From: Haloferax sulfurifontis ATCC BAA-897
GTDB taxonomy: Archaea > Halobacteriota > Halobacteria > Halobacteriales > Haloferacaceae
Direction of reading: 5' to 3'
Length of the DNA stretch: 64,000 nt
NCBI RefSeq assembly: GCF_000337835.1
Contig: NZ_AOLM01000004.1
Location: 62,001 to 126,000 of the forward strand
Under the pieces are notes generated by a model. It saw nothing but the letters and a program-made list of their open reading frames with translations. It was not told where the DNA came from and did no database searches. Of this stretch, positions 18,630-27,677 are shown one piece after another. The translations under genes and the position numbers were made by a program. The first letter of the stretch is position 1. Each line of letters begins with the position of its first letter.

Positions 18630-19511
18630 CTACGAATTAATCGTACTTTTCAGCTCCCCAACACGGTTTAACATACGTTCAAGAACATATAAGAAGGACA
18701 CGTCCAGATTTTTGGATTGTTGTAGAGCCAAGGGGAGATAGGCTAACGAGCCAAACAGCCCAAACAATATCCGCGGTATTGTCCGAGATCCACCGTGTTT
18801 TTGATGGAAGTGGTGTGTTCCTTCTCCAGACCGGATTGCTCTACTAACGAATGACTCCCAACTGTAATCATCGTTGTGTTCTACAGATATTGGGATGTAT
18901 TTCATATCGAATCCGGCTTCAACGACCCGGCGCTGTAGGTCTGCATCTTCTCCTGCTGCTAATGGGAACGATTCATCGAATCCGTCCATCTCGGAAAGCA
19001 CAGACCGTAGGTATGCAACATTTGCCGTTCCGCCCACTGCCAAGTCACCTTCATCCCGAACTGGCTCGTCCGGTTCATCGTACGACATCTGGTCTCGAAA
19101 TCTGTGCGCTTGAGCAAAGCGGTTGTTCCTCAATAGTTCCTCGAGTGGGACTAACGAGCCACCTACTGCTGCAACACCCGGTTCGAAACCAGCAACCAAC
19201 GAATGTACCCAATCTCGCGGAACGATGCAGTCGTCGTCTGTGAACAGAATAAACTCACCTGCCGCACGTCGCCACCCCCGGTTACGTGCTGCCGCAGGTC
19301 CTGAATTTTCCTGTCGTAGTACCTGTACGTGTCCCTGCTCTTCGAAACGCCTGAGAACGTCGTGTTGGTTTTTGGATTCGGAGCCGTCGTCGACGACGAT
19401 TATCTCATAATTGTCTGCGGTCTGGTCACAGACTGACCCTAATGTCTGCTCTAATTTCGACGGTCGCTCGTAGGTCGGGATAACAATAGACGCGCGTATC
19501 TTGGAGGTCAC
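18630..19511 (-). CDS. Glycosyltransferase family 2
   Basis: A 293-residue GT-A enzyme. It opens with ASIVIPTYERPSKLEQTLGS, then IIVVDDGS, the NSGPAAARNRGWRRA motif, the metal-binding DDD in FTDDDCIVP, and a Glyco_transf_7C-like stretch (GGTANVAYLRSVLSEMDGFD, then GEDADLQRRV). It is a probable inverting sugar transferase for the N-glycan. It uses a GTG start at 19511. It converges on the GT4 gene with a 9-base gap and is divergent from the flippase gene. A C-terminal hydrophobic patch may give membrane association. Confidence 0.85.
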   Translation of the reverse strand: MTSKIRASIVIPTYERPSKLEQTLGSVCDQTADNYEIIVVDDGSESKNQHDVLRRFEEQGHVQVLRQENSGPAAARNRGWRRAAGEFILFTDDDCIVPRDWVHSLVAGFEPGVAAVGGSLVPLEELLRNNRFAQAHRFRDQMSYDEPDEPVRDEGDLAVGGTANVAYLRSVLSEMDGFDESFPLAAGEDADLQRRVVEAGFDMKYIPISVEHNDDYSWESFVSRAIRSGEGTHHFHQKHGGSRTIPRILFGLFGSLAYLPLALQQSKNLDVSFLYVLERMLNRVGELKSTINS

Positions 19512-19728
19512 GTATTTATGACGTTGAGACAGTTCGTTCTAACACAGTTACCATTGCTGAACCGAAGTTCTGTGAATCAATCTCTGTATGGCCGTTCATG
19601 CAATATAATTTCTCTACCTACGTTTTGTTTCCTACGTATTCAAAATGCCTTAGCTGACGCGGCACTGGTAACTGGCTGTGAATCCGATACGAGAACTATT
19701 AATCCGATACACTTTGAACTGAGACAAG

Positions 19729-21174
19729 ATGGATACTGCTCGTTCTGGTATCGGTTGGTTGATTGCCCAGATGGGTGCACTCGCTGTGGCCTGGATCGCG
19801 AGCATTTATTTTGCTCGAACACTTCCTGATCCTCAGACGTCCCTCGGCACGTTCTATGCGTTTGAGACTGTCGTCACATTCCTTGTTTTGCTTGGAAACG
19901 GCGGTCTGAACGAAGCAATCGTTAAACGAGTCAGTGAAGGGAGAGATCCCGAACAGTTTGCAACTGCTGGTTTGTTGCTATCTATATCACTTGTTGTCAC
20001 TGTCTCGGCGGGCATCCTATTGTCATCACAACTACTGATAAATTTCTTTAATTTTGGGGGAATCTCAGTATTGGTGATTATTGTGACAGTCATTTCATAT
20101 CAAATGAGGGATACTTTGGGTGCACTTCTAGCAAGCAAATTCCAAGTTGGACGCTCAGGAGCCATCAACTTCGCAAATTCGGTTGGGCAAGTCGCCGTTC
20201 AGGTCTCACTTGTCTCTATCGGTTTCGGTGCCATTGGACTCATGATAGGATATATGGCGGGTGCGGTGTTCGCATCGCTGATAGCGATCTGTCTCGTCTC
20301 AAATCGTTTCAACATCGCCTCACCCACGAAGCACCACATCTATAGTCTGGTTCGGTTCGCTCGGTACAGCTTCCTCAACAACTTCGTCCAGAAATTTTAC
20401 GATAATATCGACATTATCATAATAACAATTTTACTTGGTACATCATCAACAGGCGTATACGGAATTGGCTTTCGATTCTCTCTCCTTGTCATGGTTATCT
20501 ACAGCGCAATTACCCGCTCGGTCGCACCTGAGATTAGTCGGCTAGATATGGAAGGAAATAACGAGCGTATTCGGGAACTCCTCAACGATTCAATCGTTTT
20601 GGGACTGTTTTTTGGGATTCCTGCTCTGGCTGGGTTCGGTGTTCTCGCACAACCAATCATCGTCACGTTCTACACGGAGGAGTTCGCCTCGGCAGCAGTC
20701 ATCGCATTCGGTGCCGTCGCAACAAGAATCCCGGAAGGACTTCGGTCGACTGCTAGCGCTGTACTGAGCGGCATGGACCGTCCAGACATCACCTTTCGGG
20801 GTGGTGCTATTCTCATGATTACAAATCTTGTTCTTGATCTTATTCTTGTCCCGACGATTGGAATCAAGGGTGCTGTAGTGGCGAGCTTTGCTGGAATGTC
20901 CCTGCAACTGTTGTATCTTACTTATTATCTCTTTTCGATTCTTGACCTCTCGTACGTTGATCTTCCTGGCCGAGAGGTCCTGGCCGAGGTCCTAGCCGCG
21001 CTCGTAATGGCCGGTGTCGTCTACGCTGTGAGAGTCAGGCTCCCCGGGATGTCTGCTGCATTACTTGTTGGATTAGTTCTGCTCGGTGTTATCACTTACT
21101 TCACGGTCATTATCGGTATCAGTGGAGGTGTCCGGCGCCGAGTATTCGGAATCGCACGAACGGTAATACCTTGA
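19729..21174 (+). CDS. Polysaccharide-type flippase (Wzx/AglR-like, MOP family)
   Basis: A 481-residue polytopic membrane protein with 12-14 predicted helices and few charges. It belongs to the MOP superfamily of lipid-linked oligosaccharide flippases. Recognisable features are the N-terminal GIGWLIAQMGALAVAWIASI helix, the central NNFVQKFYDNIDIIIITILL segment and the late RIPEGLRSTASAVLSGM loop. It probably moves the dolichol-linked glycan to the outer face before AglB acts, the role attributed to AglR in H. volcanii. A TATA-like ctattaat at 19697-19704 lies about 28 bases before the ATG. GC content is low for this genome. Confidence 0.85.
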   Translation: MDTARSGIGWLIAQMGALAVAWIASIYFARTLPDPQTSLGTFYAFETVVTFLVLLGNGGLNEAIVKRVSEGRDPEQFATAGLLLSISLVVTVSAGILLSSQLLINFFNFGGISVLVIIVTVISYQMRDTLGALLASKFQVGRSGAINFANSVGQVAVQVSLVSIGFGAIGLMIGYMAGAVFASLIAICLVSNRFNIASPTKHHIYSLVRFARYSFLNNFVQKFYDNIDIIIITILLGTSSTGVYGIGFRFSLLVMVIYSAITRSVAPEISRLDMEGNNERIRELLNDSIVLGLFFGIPALAGFGVLAQPIIVTFYTEEFASAAVIAFGAVATRIPEGLRSTASAVLSGMDRPDITFRGGAILMITNLVLDLILVPTIGIKGAVVASFAGMSLQLLYLTYYLFSILDLSYVDLPGREVLAEVLAALVMAGVVYAVRVRLPGMSAALLVGLVLLGVITYFTVIIGISGGVRRRVFGIARTVIP

Positions 21175-21339
21175 TGTTGCAGCGATTAAGATACCGACTA
21201 ATTGTCACTCTTATTCTCGACAACACCTGTAGTTCACCCAGAGCACCTGGATGTTGGAGTCGTTTTTGGCTACCATTGTCGACTTCGCATCTCCCATGAG
21301 TCCTACCGACTCTCTTTAGCAACTGATAACCACTTGGAA

Positions 21340-22395
21340 CTAAAAATAACCGAGATCTTGGAGTCTCTGTGTCACCTCTTCAGAAGTGACATTTGAATTT
21401 GTGACACTCTCTGTGGGTGTGTGTGTTTTGTTGTCCGTTCCAGTAGTTTCGTACCACGGGACGGTAACGAGTGGGTCGATTGGCATCCAACGTGGATGGC
21501 CGTAAATCCCATACTCTCCAATCGCGTTTCCGTGGTCTGAGGTAACAACGGCAGTGTCGGCGTCAACATTTTCCAACAGTATTTTGACGTCCTCTAATAC
21601 GTGGCGTAAGTTGTTCTTATACTCACGCCACACTGTTTCTTCGTCCACATCTCCGGTCCGTAACTGCTCCCATATCGTCCGTGACTGCTTCTTTCGCTCT
21701 TTATCGTTTGGACCGATATACGAGCCTTGGTCTAACTCTGGTGCGGGAATGAACGGATGATGCGGTTGCATATAATGGACAATCATCGAATCTATGTCCT
21801 GGTTCCTACTGGTCTCGATTGCTGTATCAGTGATTGGTCTGGGTTGAATCGTTCCGATATCGTTATCCCAACTCCTTCGCCAGACCTCCTTCAATATCTT
21901 CACAGGCACCTCTCGTTCTCCGGTGAGTTTTGTTTTACAGGATGAACATATTTCACACCCCTCATGGTACACGGCTTGGTGCGAAGGTTTGATCTCAGCC
22001 CCACAGTCACACTGATTAGAGAACGTATAAGGGAATGCATAGATCGAATTAGGATTTCCAGTAACATACGCTGCCTGTGCGAGTTTGCGTTTATACTGTG
22101 GGTCGAAAATCTTCTTTACCCAATCCGATGTCGAACTCGCAACTGACGTTAACGAGTTCTGGTTTGAGAGAAACTGGTATTCATCTGCGACAGATTGTAG
22201 TAAATCCAAACGACAAGCGTCAAGTACAATCAGAAGGTCCCAATCACGCTCCCAAACTGATGTTGGATTATAATTCAAATTGCTAATCCATCTGACACAT
22301 CCTACTCGAAATTCGTACGATGACTCTTTAACACCATCTATCCCGTCTGTCCGGATTGACTGGACAGAACTGTTGAACCAGTCGAATAGACTCAT
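21340..22395 (-). CDS. Sulfatase/alkaline-phosphatase-fold protein with inserted Cys-rich zinc-ribbon-like segment
   Basis: A 351-residue cytosolic-looking protein of the alkaline phosphatase superfamily. The first metal/nucleophile site is LIVLDACRLDLL (D59, C61, R62) and the late metal site is VVTSDHGNAIGEYG (D287, H288) followed by GHP. Such genes are common in haloarchaeal glycan clusters and might modify a sugar with sulfate or phosphate. Residues 129-153 carry five cysteines (CDCG, then CEICSSC), a probable zinc ribbon inserted in the fold. The C-terminus is TQRLQDLGYF. There is no signal peptide. Substrate unknown. Low GC suggests transfer with the island. Confidence 0.7.
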   Translation of the reverse strand: MSLFDWFNSSVQSIRTDGIDGVKESSYEFRVGCVRWISNLNYNPTSVWERDWDLLIVLDACRLDLLQSVADEYQFLSNQNSLTSVASSTSDWVKKIFDPQYKRKLAQAAYVTGNPNSIYAFPYTFSNQCDCGAEIKPSHQAVYHEGCEICSSCKTKLTGEREVPVKILKEVWRRSWDNDIGTIQPRPITDTAIETSRNQDIDSMIVHYMQPHHPFIPAPELDQGSYIGPNDKERKKQSRTIWEQLRTGDVDEETVWREYKNNLRHVLEDVKILLENVDADTAVVTSDHGNAIGEYGIYGHPRWMPIDPLVTVPWYETTGTDNKTHTPTESVTNSNVTSEEVTQRLQDLGYF

Positions 22396-22443
22396 GTATA
22401 GGTTCGTTCATCCCTGGGTCTAATAAGGTATTTCCCTTTTAAT

Positions 22444-23332
22444 GGCTCTGGTGAATCGCCATACAGCGGTTGATTTCACTGTTTTGCGGCACACTTGATG
22501 TTGTGAACGACACACTTCACGACGAGTTCACGAAATTCTCGGTACCAGGTTCGCACTCGCACGGCGTCGCCGTGCGTGCGCTTGATCGACGAGAAGACGG
22601 TCTCACACATCGATCGTTGACGGCATCGAGGCCCATCGACCCGCGCGTTATGCGCGTGGTCAATGGGCCGGAAGATCCGGTGCTTAATCAGCGGTCTGAC
22701 GTCCTCTTCTCGGAGTTTCTCGCGTGAATCCATCCGATTCGTAGCCTTTGTCAGCGGCGAGGCTGTGCATGTCGTCTGCGTTGCGGCAGGCGACCTGCCA
22801 GCCGAGCTGTGTGTCGTGCGTTTCGGTCGTACAGTGAACGTCAAGAATCGCTTGAGTCTCTGTATCCACGAGAGCCGTCGCTTTGAGCGTCTGAACGCGG
22901 TAATTCGTGCGGCGGCAGTAGTGCTTGCTGGCGTTCTCGCGGTCGAAAAACGTAGCGTCGATTGCGGCGTGACCCGAGGGGTCGTGCAGCTGCGCCGACA
23001 GGCGCAGCAGCACTCGCCAGATCTTCATTTCGAACCTGTCAAACGCTTTAACCAGCGTCGAGTGGTCAGGGAGATCGCCCTCTTCGAGGCCGATCTCCCC
23101 AAAATATGCGGCATCTCGCTCAGCAAATCGAGTGCCTTGCGGTACGATTCATCAAGGTAAACCCGAAGACAGTGCAGCGAGACGAGGACGTAGTCGGTGA
23201 CAACATTTTTAGCCAACGTGACGACTTTTGTCGTGAAGCGGGAGATTTTCGACATAGGCATCAACAGTCTTCCGCTTCAACTCCTTTGAGTTAACGACCG
23301 AATCCGCCGCCATCTAGTGATTTACCAGAGCC
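22444..23332 (-). mobile_element. Degenerate IS5-family insertion sequence
   Basis: Near-perfect 16-bp terminal inverted repeats bound the element: GGCTCTGGTGAATCGC at 22444-22459, and GTGATTTACCAGAGCC at 23317-23332, whose complement is GGCTCTGGTAAATCAC. There are two mismatches. Between them lies a single transposase gene on the reverse strand with the DDE motifs of the haloarchaeal IS5 group. I see no matching target-site duplication in the flanks (left ...cccttttaat, right gacaaattc...). The element is therefore old, rearranged, or one flank has changed. It separates the sulfatase-fold gene from the GT4/GT2 pair. Confidence 0.8.
22476..23264 (-). pseudogene. IS5-family transposase, broken by two frameshifts
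   Basis: Three overlapping reverse-strand frames together give a full transposase of about 265 residues. Frame 1 runs 23264 to about 23095 (LDLLSEMPHI). Frame 2 runs to about 22735 (first catalytic Asp in AAIDATFFDRENASKHYCRR, second in LAADKGYES). Frame 3 runs to 22476 (catalytic Glu in SMCETVFSSIKR, then WYREFRELV). The first shift is at a TTTTGGGG run, the second near GAATCGGATGG, where one extra base appears. Two independent shifts argue for inactivation, not for a programmed shift. Confidence 0.8.
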
Positions 23333-23494
23333 GACAAATTCATTCTAGAAATATACAACTACCTATGTCCAACCAACCCTTCGTAGACCCAATCCCTTGT
23401 TTGTGGGTTTAATTAGCGCGAAAATCCGTCTTGTCCTCTTTGATTTGGGCGCTCGGTTGATCTGCTAACCCTTTGAGAGAAAAACGATGCTAGG
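23333..23494. other. Short AT-rich spacer beside the insertion sequence
   Basis: No gene, repeat or clear promoter is visible. It contains two short T-rich stretches and separates the IS end from the converging GT4 stop. Confidence 0.3.
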
Positions 23495-24538
23495 TTATTG
23501 ATTTTGATAGATGATCTGAGTAAACTCGGCCACTTCGCTCCACGTGATGCCAATATCAACATCGACATCAACGTGGTCCAAAGAGTGGACTGTACTGACT
23601 ATCTCCGAGGATCTGGCATCTTGAATCGCGAAACTTCCTTCTCTTCTTGCCCAGTCCACTAATGCCCCCGCTTCCCTCACCACACACGGCGTCCCCGCCG
23701 CCAACGCCTCTGCCACCGTCATCCCGTAGGCCTCGAACTCGCTCATGGTCACGTAGACGTCGGCACCGGCGTAGAGACCGGGCAACGTCTCGCTATCAAC
23801 GTATCCGAGGAACTCGACTCGGTCTTCGACACCAGCCTCTCGTGCGATTCGCTCCAACGCATCGCGATACGGCCCGCTCCCCGCGACGAGCAGGTCGAAT
23901 TCGGGGAGGTCGGTCATCGCACGAATCACGTGCTGGACACCTTTGTATTCCTCTAACCGTCCAACTGTGAGGAGATACGGTCGTTCCCGATCGAACGGCG
24001 TGGCCGACGTGAACCGCTCGACATTGAGTCCGTTCGGTATCACCGTCGCATCGACGTCGAAGTCCCTTGCCAATTGTTCGCGTTCCCACTCGCTGACGGC
24101 GATGACAGCGTCGGCACGTCTGACTGCCCACCTGCCGAACGGCCTGTAAAGCGACAGCAGTCTCTCCCGAACCGAACTCGCGCTGCCACCGTGGTAGTGC
24201 GTCGTCACGACGAACCGTCGCTCACCGACACCCAGCGCCGCGAAAAACAGCGGGAACGAGTGATAATTGTGTGCGTGGACGATATCGGCGTCCGCGTTCC
24301 GAACTGCCCGCATGATCTGCGGGCAAATATGCATGGCACCGTCCGGTGCGACCCCGCGGTAGCGCTTAATACGAACGCCGTTTCGGCGCTCGCGTCGAAA
24401 CCCATCCCCGCCAGCGTCAGCCGTGAGGACAGTAACCTCGTGCCCACGATCGACGAGTCGCTCCGAAAGCTCGCAGACGTGGGTTTCGACCCCTCCGGAT
24501 TGCGGCGGATACCGCGGCGTCACCTGCAGTATCCTCAT
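23495..24538 (-). CDS. Glycosyltransferase family 4
   Basis: A 347-residue GT-B enzyme beginning MRILQVTPRYPPQSGGVETH. It has the donor-domain stretch YLLTVGRLEEYKGVQHVIRA and the EX7E motif in EFEAYGMTVAEALAAGTPCV. The ATG at 24536-24538 overlaps the stop of the upstream GT2 gene (TGA/ATG overlap), so the pair is one transcriptional and translational unit. The frame upstream of this ATG is an Arg-rich shadow. The last 40 residues are less conserved-looking (Asp/Val repeats, IGITWSEVAEFTQII). It probably acts on the same lipid-linked glycan. GC content returns towards the genome norm here. Confidence 0.85.
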   Translation of the reverse strand: MRILQVTPRYPPQSGGVETHVCELSERLVDRGHEVTVLTADAGGDGFRRERRNGVRIKRYRGVAPDGAMHICPQIMRAVRNADADIVHAHNYHSFPLFFAALGVGERRFVVTTHYHGGSASSVRERLLSLYRPFGRWAVRRADAVIAVSEWEREQLARDFDVDATVIPNGLNVERFTSATPFDRERPYLLTVGRLEEYKGVQHVIRAMTDLPEFDLLVAGSGPYRDALERIAREAGVEDRVEFLGYVDSETLPGLYAGADVYVTMSEFEAYGMTVAEALAAGTPCVVREAGALVDWARREGSFAIQDARSSEIVSTVHSLDHVDVDVDIGITWSEVAEFTQIIYQNQ

Positions 24539-25689
24539 TCGTACTGGTCTCGCAGTTCTTCGTCGACTTCCCAAATCGCACTCCCTTCCCCGCGCAGCAG
24601 TTTCACACTCGCAAAGAGCAGCGACACCTGCGTATCGAAGAGTGCGTAGGCGGGCTGGAGCGACCCGAGTTCATCGTGTGACCCGAGAGCGACGAACGCG
24701 GCGGCGGCACCGGGTACAACGAGTCCAAGGGGGCCACCGAGGGCGAACCCGGCGAGCGTCGTCACCGAAACCGCGGCTGCGAGCAGCCACGGGGAGACTA
24801 TCATAAACCACCAGTTGAACGGGAGAACGACAGCCCCGTACATTCCGTACCGACCCAATGCGTCGCGGTGCTGGGCGAGGAGTCGAATCAAGCCCATCGC
24901 ACGCCGGTCTTTCTGCGTTCGCCGCTTGGAGAACGCAGAGTGCGACGCCTCCTTGTAGCGGATGTCAGGGTCGAAGACGACGCGCTTGCCGTTCCGCCGA
25001 ATCAGCAGTGCCAGTTCGGTGTCGTCGGCGATGGAGTCCGGGTCGATGGGGACGATTTCGTCGTTTTCGAACGCGGAGAACGGCCCGTGGAAGATGAGTG
25101 TCGAATCGAGATGCGATTCGAGCGTTTGGATGGTCGCTTGGATTCCACGGTACCCCTCTTCGACGCCGCTGCCTCCCAGGACGTCTGCGTTTCGGCCGGT
25201 GACCGCGCCGACGTCGGGGTCGGCGAGGTTGGCGGCCGCGACACGGAGCGCATCGGATGCGACTTTCGAGTCGCAATCGGTCTTGACCACCATCTCGTTT
25301 TTTGCGGCGGCGTAGGCGTCGTTGAGCGCAGGGGCGAGGCCGCGACGCTCGTCTTCTTCGATGAGGTTCAGCGTCGGCGTGTCGCGGCGCTCGAACCAGT
25401 TACGGATGATGTCTCGCGTCGAGTCGTCGCTCGAATCCACGATGACGACTTCGACTTTCTCCATCGGGTAGTCGAGCGCATAGATGTCGTCGAGTTTGTT
25501 TTCGATGATTCGTTCCTCGTTGTACGTCGGCAGCACGATGCTGACCGTCGGTTCCGCGTCCTGCTTGTTCGCTGGGGAGCCCTCCGGGTCAACCACGTAG
25601 TAGAGCAATCCGTAGAGCAGGTACGGGATTCCCGTGAGCGAAAAAAGGAACACCGCCCCTTTCGCCAGACGGCGAGCGAGAGTGCGCAT
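24535..25689 (-). CDS. Membrane-bound glycosyltransferase family 2
   Basis: A 384-residue processive-type GT2. It has an N-terminal helix (VFLFSLTGIPYLLYGLLYYV), then a GT-A domain with VSIVLPTYNEERIIENKLDD, VVIVDSSDDSTRD, metal-binding KTDCDSKV, and a DDTELALLIRRNGKRVVFDP motif with following SKRRTQKDRRAMG (Q/RxxRW-like). Two to three C-terminal helices span about residues 285-345. It could polymerise or add a sugar at the membrane. It lies upstream of and overlaps the GT4 gene by 4 bases. Confidence 0.85.
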   Translation of the reverse strand: MRTLARRLAKGAVFLFSLTGIPYLLYGLLYYVVDPEGSPANKQDAEPTVSIVLPTYNEERIIENKLDDIYALDYPMEKVEVVIVDSSDDSTRDIIRNWFERRDTPTLNLIEEDERRGLAPALNDAYAAAKNEMVVKTDCDSKVASDALRVAAANLADPDVGAVTGRNADVLGGSGVEEGYRGIQATIQTLESHLDSTLIFHGPFSAFENDEIVPIDPDSIADDTELALLIRRNGKRVVFDPDIRYKEASHSAFSKRRTQKDRRAMGLIRLLAQHRDALGRYGMYGAVVLPFNWWFMIVSPWLLAAAVSVTTLAGFALGGPLGLVVPGAAAAFVALGSHDELGSLQPAYALFDTQVSLLFASVKLLRGEGSAIWEVDEELRDQYE

Positions 25690-26715
25690 ACCCCCGGTTG
25701 AACGAGGGTGATAAAAATAACACGGGTCTCACCCCTTTGCTACCGTCCTCCAGAGTTCATATCGGTAGCGACCACCTCTCTGGTTAGTTGCAACTCTGGC
25801 TGGCGCACACCCACACAATTTCCCGGAAAGACACCTTCGTTATGATCGTCCCGAGGCTCTGATTTGATTAGAGACCCCCCTAAGTGAGATCCATCGAATA
25901 GACCAACATTTCAGATCGAGGTATACTGGATACACAGGACATCAGCTTCGCAAATATGGTCGATTCAGCGATTGTTGAGTGAACGTGAACTTCGCTGGTC
26001 GAAGCAAGTGTGAGTGCCGACGATAGGCGAGGAGACTCTCTGCGAAGAAACGAAAACAGACAATACACCACCTGTACGATGAGGTGTACTGGTGATGAGA
26101 GAGAAAGTGACAGGCGTCGCGACTCGACGATCTAGTGAGTCCGTCGACGAGCACAGGCCTGTGAGGAAACGAAAAACCACAGTCAAGCGCGACGCTACGG
26201 CACGAAAACACGCGGGGGATTCGTAGACTGAGGTCAGTGGTCGACAGGACCTCAGCACCAAATTCACACCCCAGAGACGACGATACGAATACACCCTTGC
26301 GGAAAACGGGCGAGTGTGTACACCCCTGATATCGGTGGGTGTACCGGGGTGAGCCGAAGACACTTAAAAGCAAAAAGGGTGTAGAGGATGGGCAAAAAAG
26401 TACAAGGGTGTACGAGTACCAAGCAGCTGCGATCCATACCCACGAGATATTGGTGAGCTACGGCTCCAGTACTTCCCGCCCGAGTAACAGTCTCGAGGAG
26501 CCTCCTTGACCGAACCGAGTTGGTGGGGTGGCACAAACAGACTCCCGGTTGGAGATAAAACGTGGCTTTCGGGGCGTGATGTAGTACGGGTTAGCGACGT
26601 CAGTTCGCACAACGCCGACTGTCACCCGTGTAAACCGTTCAGGTGCACAACGAAGTCGTGTCCTTGATACTAAAGAGAAAACCCTTTTGAGAAGTCCTCA
26701 ACCACCACTGTAACA
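25690..26715. other. Gene-free, composition-shifted block with repeated GGTGTA motifs
   Basis: About 1 kb between divergent GT2 and aglJ with no credible gene. GC is clearly lower than in flanking coding DNA. Reverse-strand frames of 90-143 codons exist but encode Ser/Arg/Cys-rich strings with no domain and the wrong composition for a halophile. It contains seven copies of TACACC/GGTGTA (positions in the repeat entry) and A-rich GAAACGAAAA motifs at about 26047-26056 and 26164-26174. The last 60 bases hold the aglJ promoter. It could be a lost origin, a regulatory block, an RNA gene or a degraded insertion. Confidence 0.5.
26064..26412. repeat. Cluster of seven TACACC/GGTGTA motifs
   Basis: Copies on the plus strand are TACACC at 26064, 26290 and 26319, and GGTGTA at 26083, 26338, 26378 and 26407. 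Five of them extend to GGGTGTA within 26290-26412. The 26319 and 26337 copies form an 11-base-loop inverted repeat (TACACCC / GGGTGTA), and the 26064/26083 pair is another inverted arrangement. This density is far above chance for a 6-7-mer in 350 bases. It resembles an iteron or operator array for a DNA-binding protein. Confidence 0.5.
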
Positions 26716-27627
26716 ATGCCCACCCCCGACGCCGTCTGTATCCTCGTCCCTACCTACAACGAGGCAGAAACAATCGCCGATGTCGTCTCAGACTACAGAG
26801 ACGAGGGATTCGCTAACGTCCTCGTCATCGACGGCAATTCCACAGATGGGACACGGGAGCTGGCCGAAGACGCCGGTGCTCACGTCGTCGTTCAGTCGGG
26901 GACGGGGAAAGGCCAAGCAGTCAGAGAAGCCATCGAGGACCACGTCACAGCCGAGTACGTCCTGATGCTCGACGGCGACGGGACCTACGAAGCGACGGAC
27001 GCCGCCAAGATGCTCGACCCGCTCACCGAGGGGTACGACCACGTCATCGGCGACCGATTCGCCGACATGCGGCCGGGCGCGATGACGCGGCTCAACAGGG
27101 TTGGAAACCGCATCATCAACCGGGCGTTCGCGTTCATTCACGGTCAGGACTTCCGCGATATTCTCAGCGGCTACCGGGCGTTCACTCGCGAGTCGTTTCT
27201 CGACATGACGCTCACCTCCGACGGGTTCGGTATCGAGACGGAGATGGCCGTCGAGTGCGCGAAGCGTGGTATCAAGACGACGGTCGTCCCCACGACCTAC
27301 TATCCGCGGCCCGACGGCTCGGACACGAACCTCGACCCGATCCGCGACGGCGGTATCATCTTTCTCGAACTGTACCGCCGCGCCAAGACCAACAACCCGC
27401 TTTTCTACTTCGGAAGCGTCGGGTTCGCGTCGACTGCGACTGGGGTCGGCCTCGCCCTCTACGTCGCCTACGAGTGGGTCGTTCGCTCGGTCTCCCACGA
27501 GGTCATCGCCGTCGTTTCCATGGCGGGAATCCTCTTCGGGGTGCAGTTGCTGATGTTCGGCGTGCTGTCGGATCTCATCTTGTCGTTGCATCGCGAGCAG
27601 ATGAAGCGCATCGAAGAACTGGAGTGA
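26716..27627 (+). CDS. aglJ: Dolichyl-phosphate hexosyltransferase AglJ
   Basis: GT2 enzyme of 303 residues that attaches the first sugar of the N-glycan to dolichyl phosphate. The catalytic domain shows VCILVPTYNEAETIADVVSD, VLVIDGNSTDGT, MLDGDGTYEA and the GDRFADMRPGAMTRLNRVGN and DILSGYRAFTRESF motifs of the DPM1-like AglJ family. Two C-terminal helices (about 232-255 and 262-290) anchor it in the membrane. It is the conserved right-hand anchor of the glycosylation island, opposite aglB. High GC and standard codon use mark it as core genome. A T-rich stretch about 25 bases before the ATG may serve as the TATA box. Confidence 0.92.
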   Translation: MPTPDAVCILVPTYNEAETIADVVSDYRDEGFANVLVIDGNSTDGTRELAEDAGAHVVVQSGTGKGQAVREAIEDHVTAEYVLMLDGDGTYEATDAAKMLDPLTEGYDHVIGDRFADMRPGAMTRLNRVGNRIINRAFAFIHGQDFRDILSGYRAFTRESFLDMTLTSDGFGIETEMAVECAKRGIKTTVVPTTYYPRPDGSDTNLDPIRDGGIIFLELYRRAKTNNPLFYFGSVGFASTATGVGLALYVAYEWVVRSVSHEVIAVVSMAGILFGVQLLMFGVLSDLILSLHREQMKRIEELE

Positions 27628-27677
27628 GCGTCGGCTCGCGCCGGCCGTCGAGACCGGGGATTCGACCGAGACCGCCG

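Noticed and set aside
22684-23264. Programmed frameshifting in the IS transposase as the normal way to make the enzyme
   Set aside because: A second, unrelated one-base shift further on also breaks the frame, so decay is the simpler explanation.
25942-26373. Reverse frames of 132 and 143 codons in the gene-free block
   Set aside because: They overlap in different frames, are rich in Ser, Arg and Cys, lack the acidic bias of this proteome and match no domain I know.
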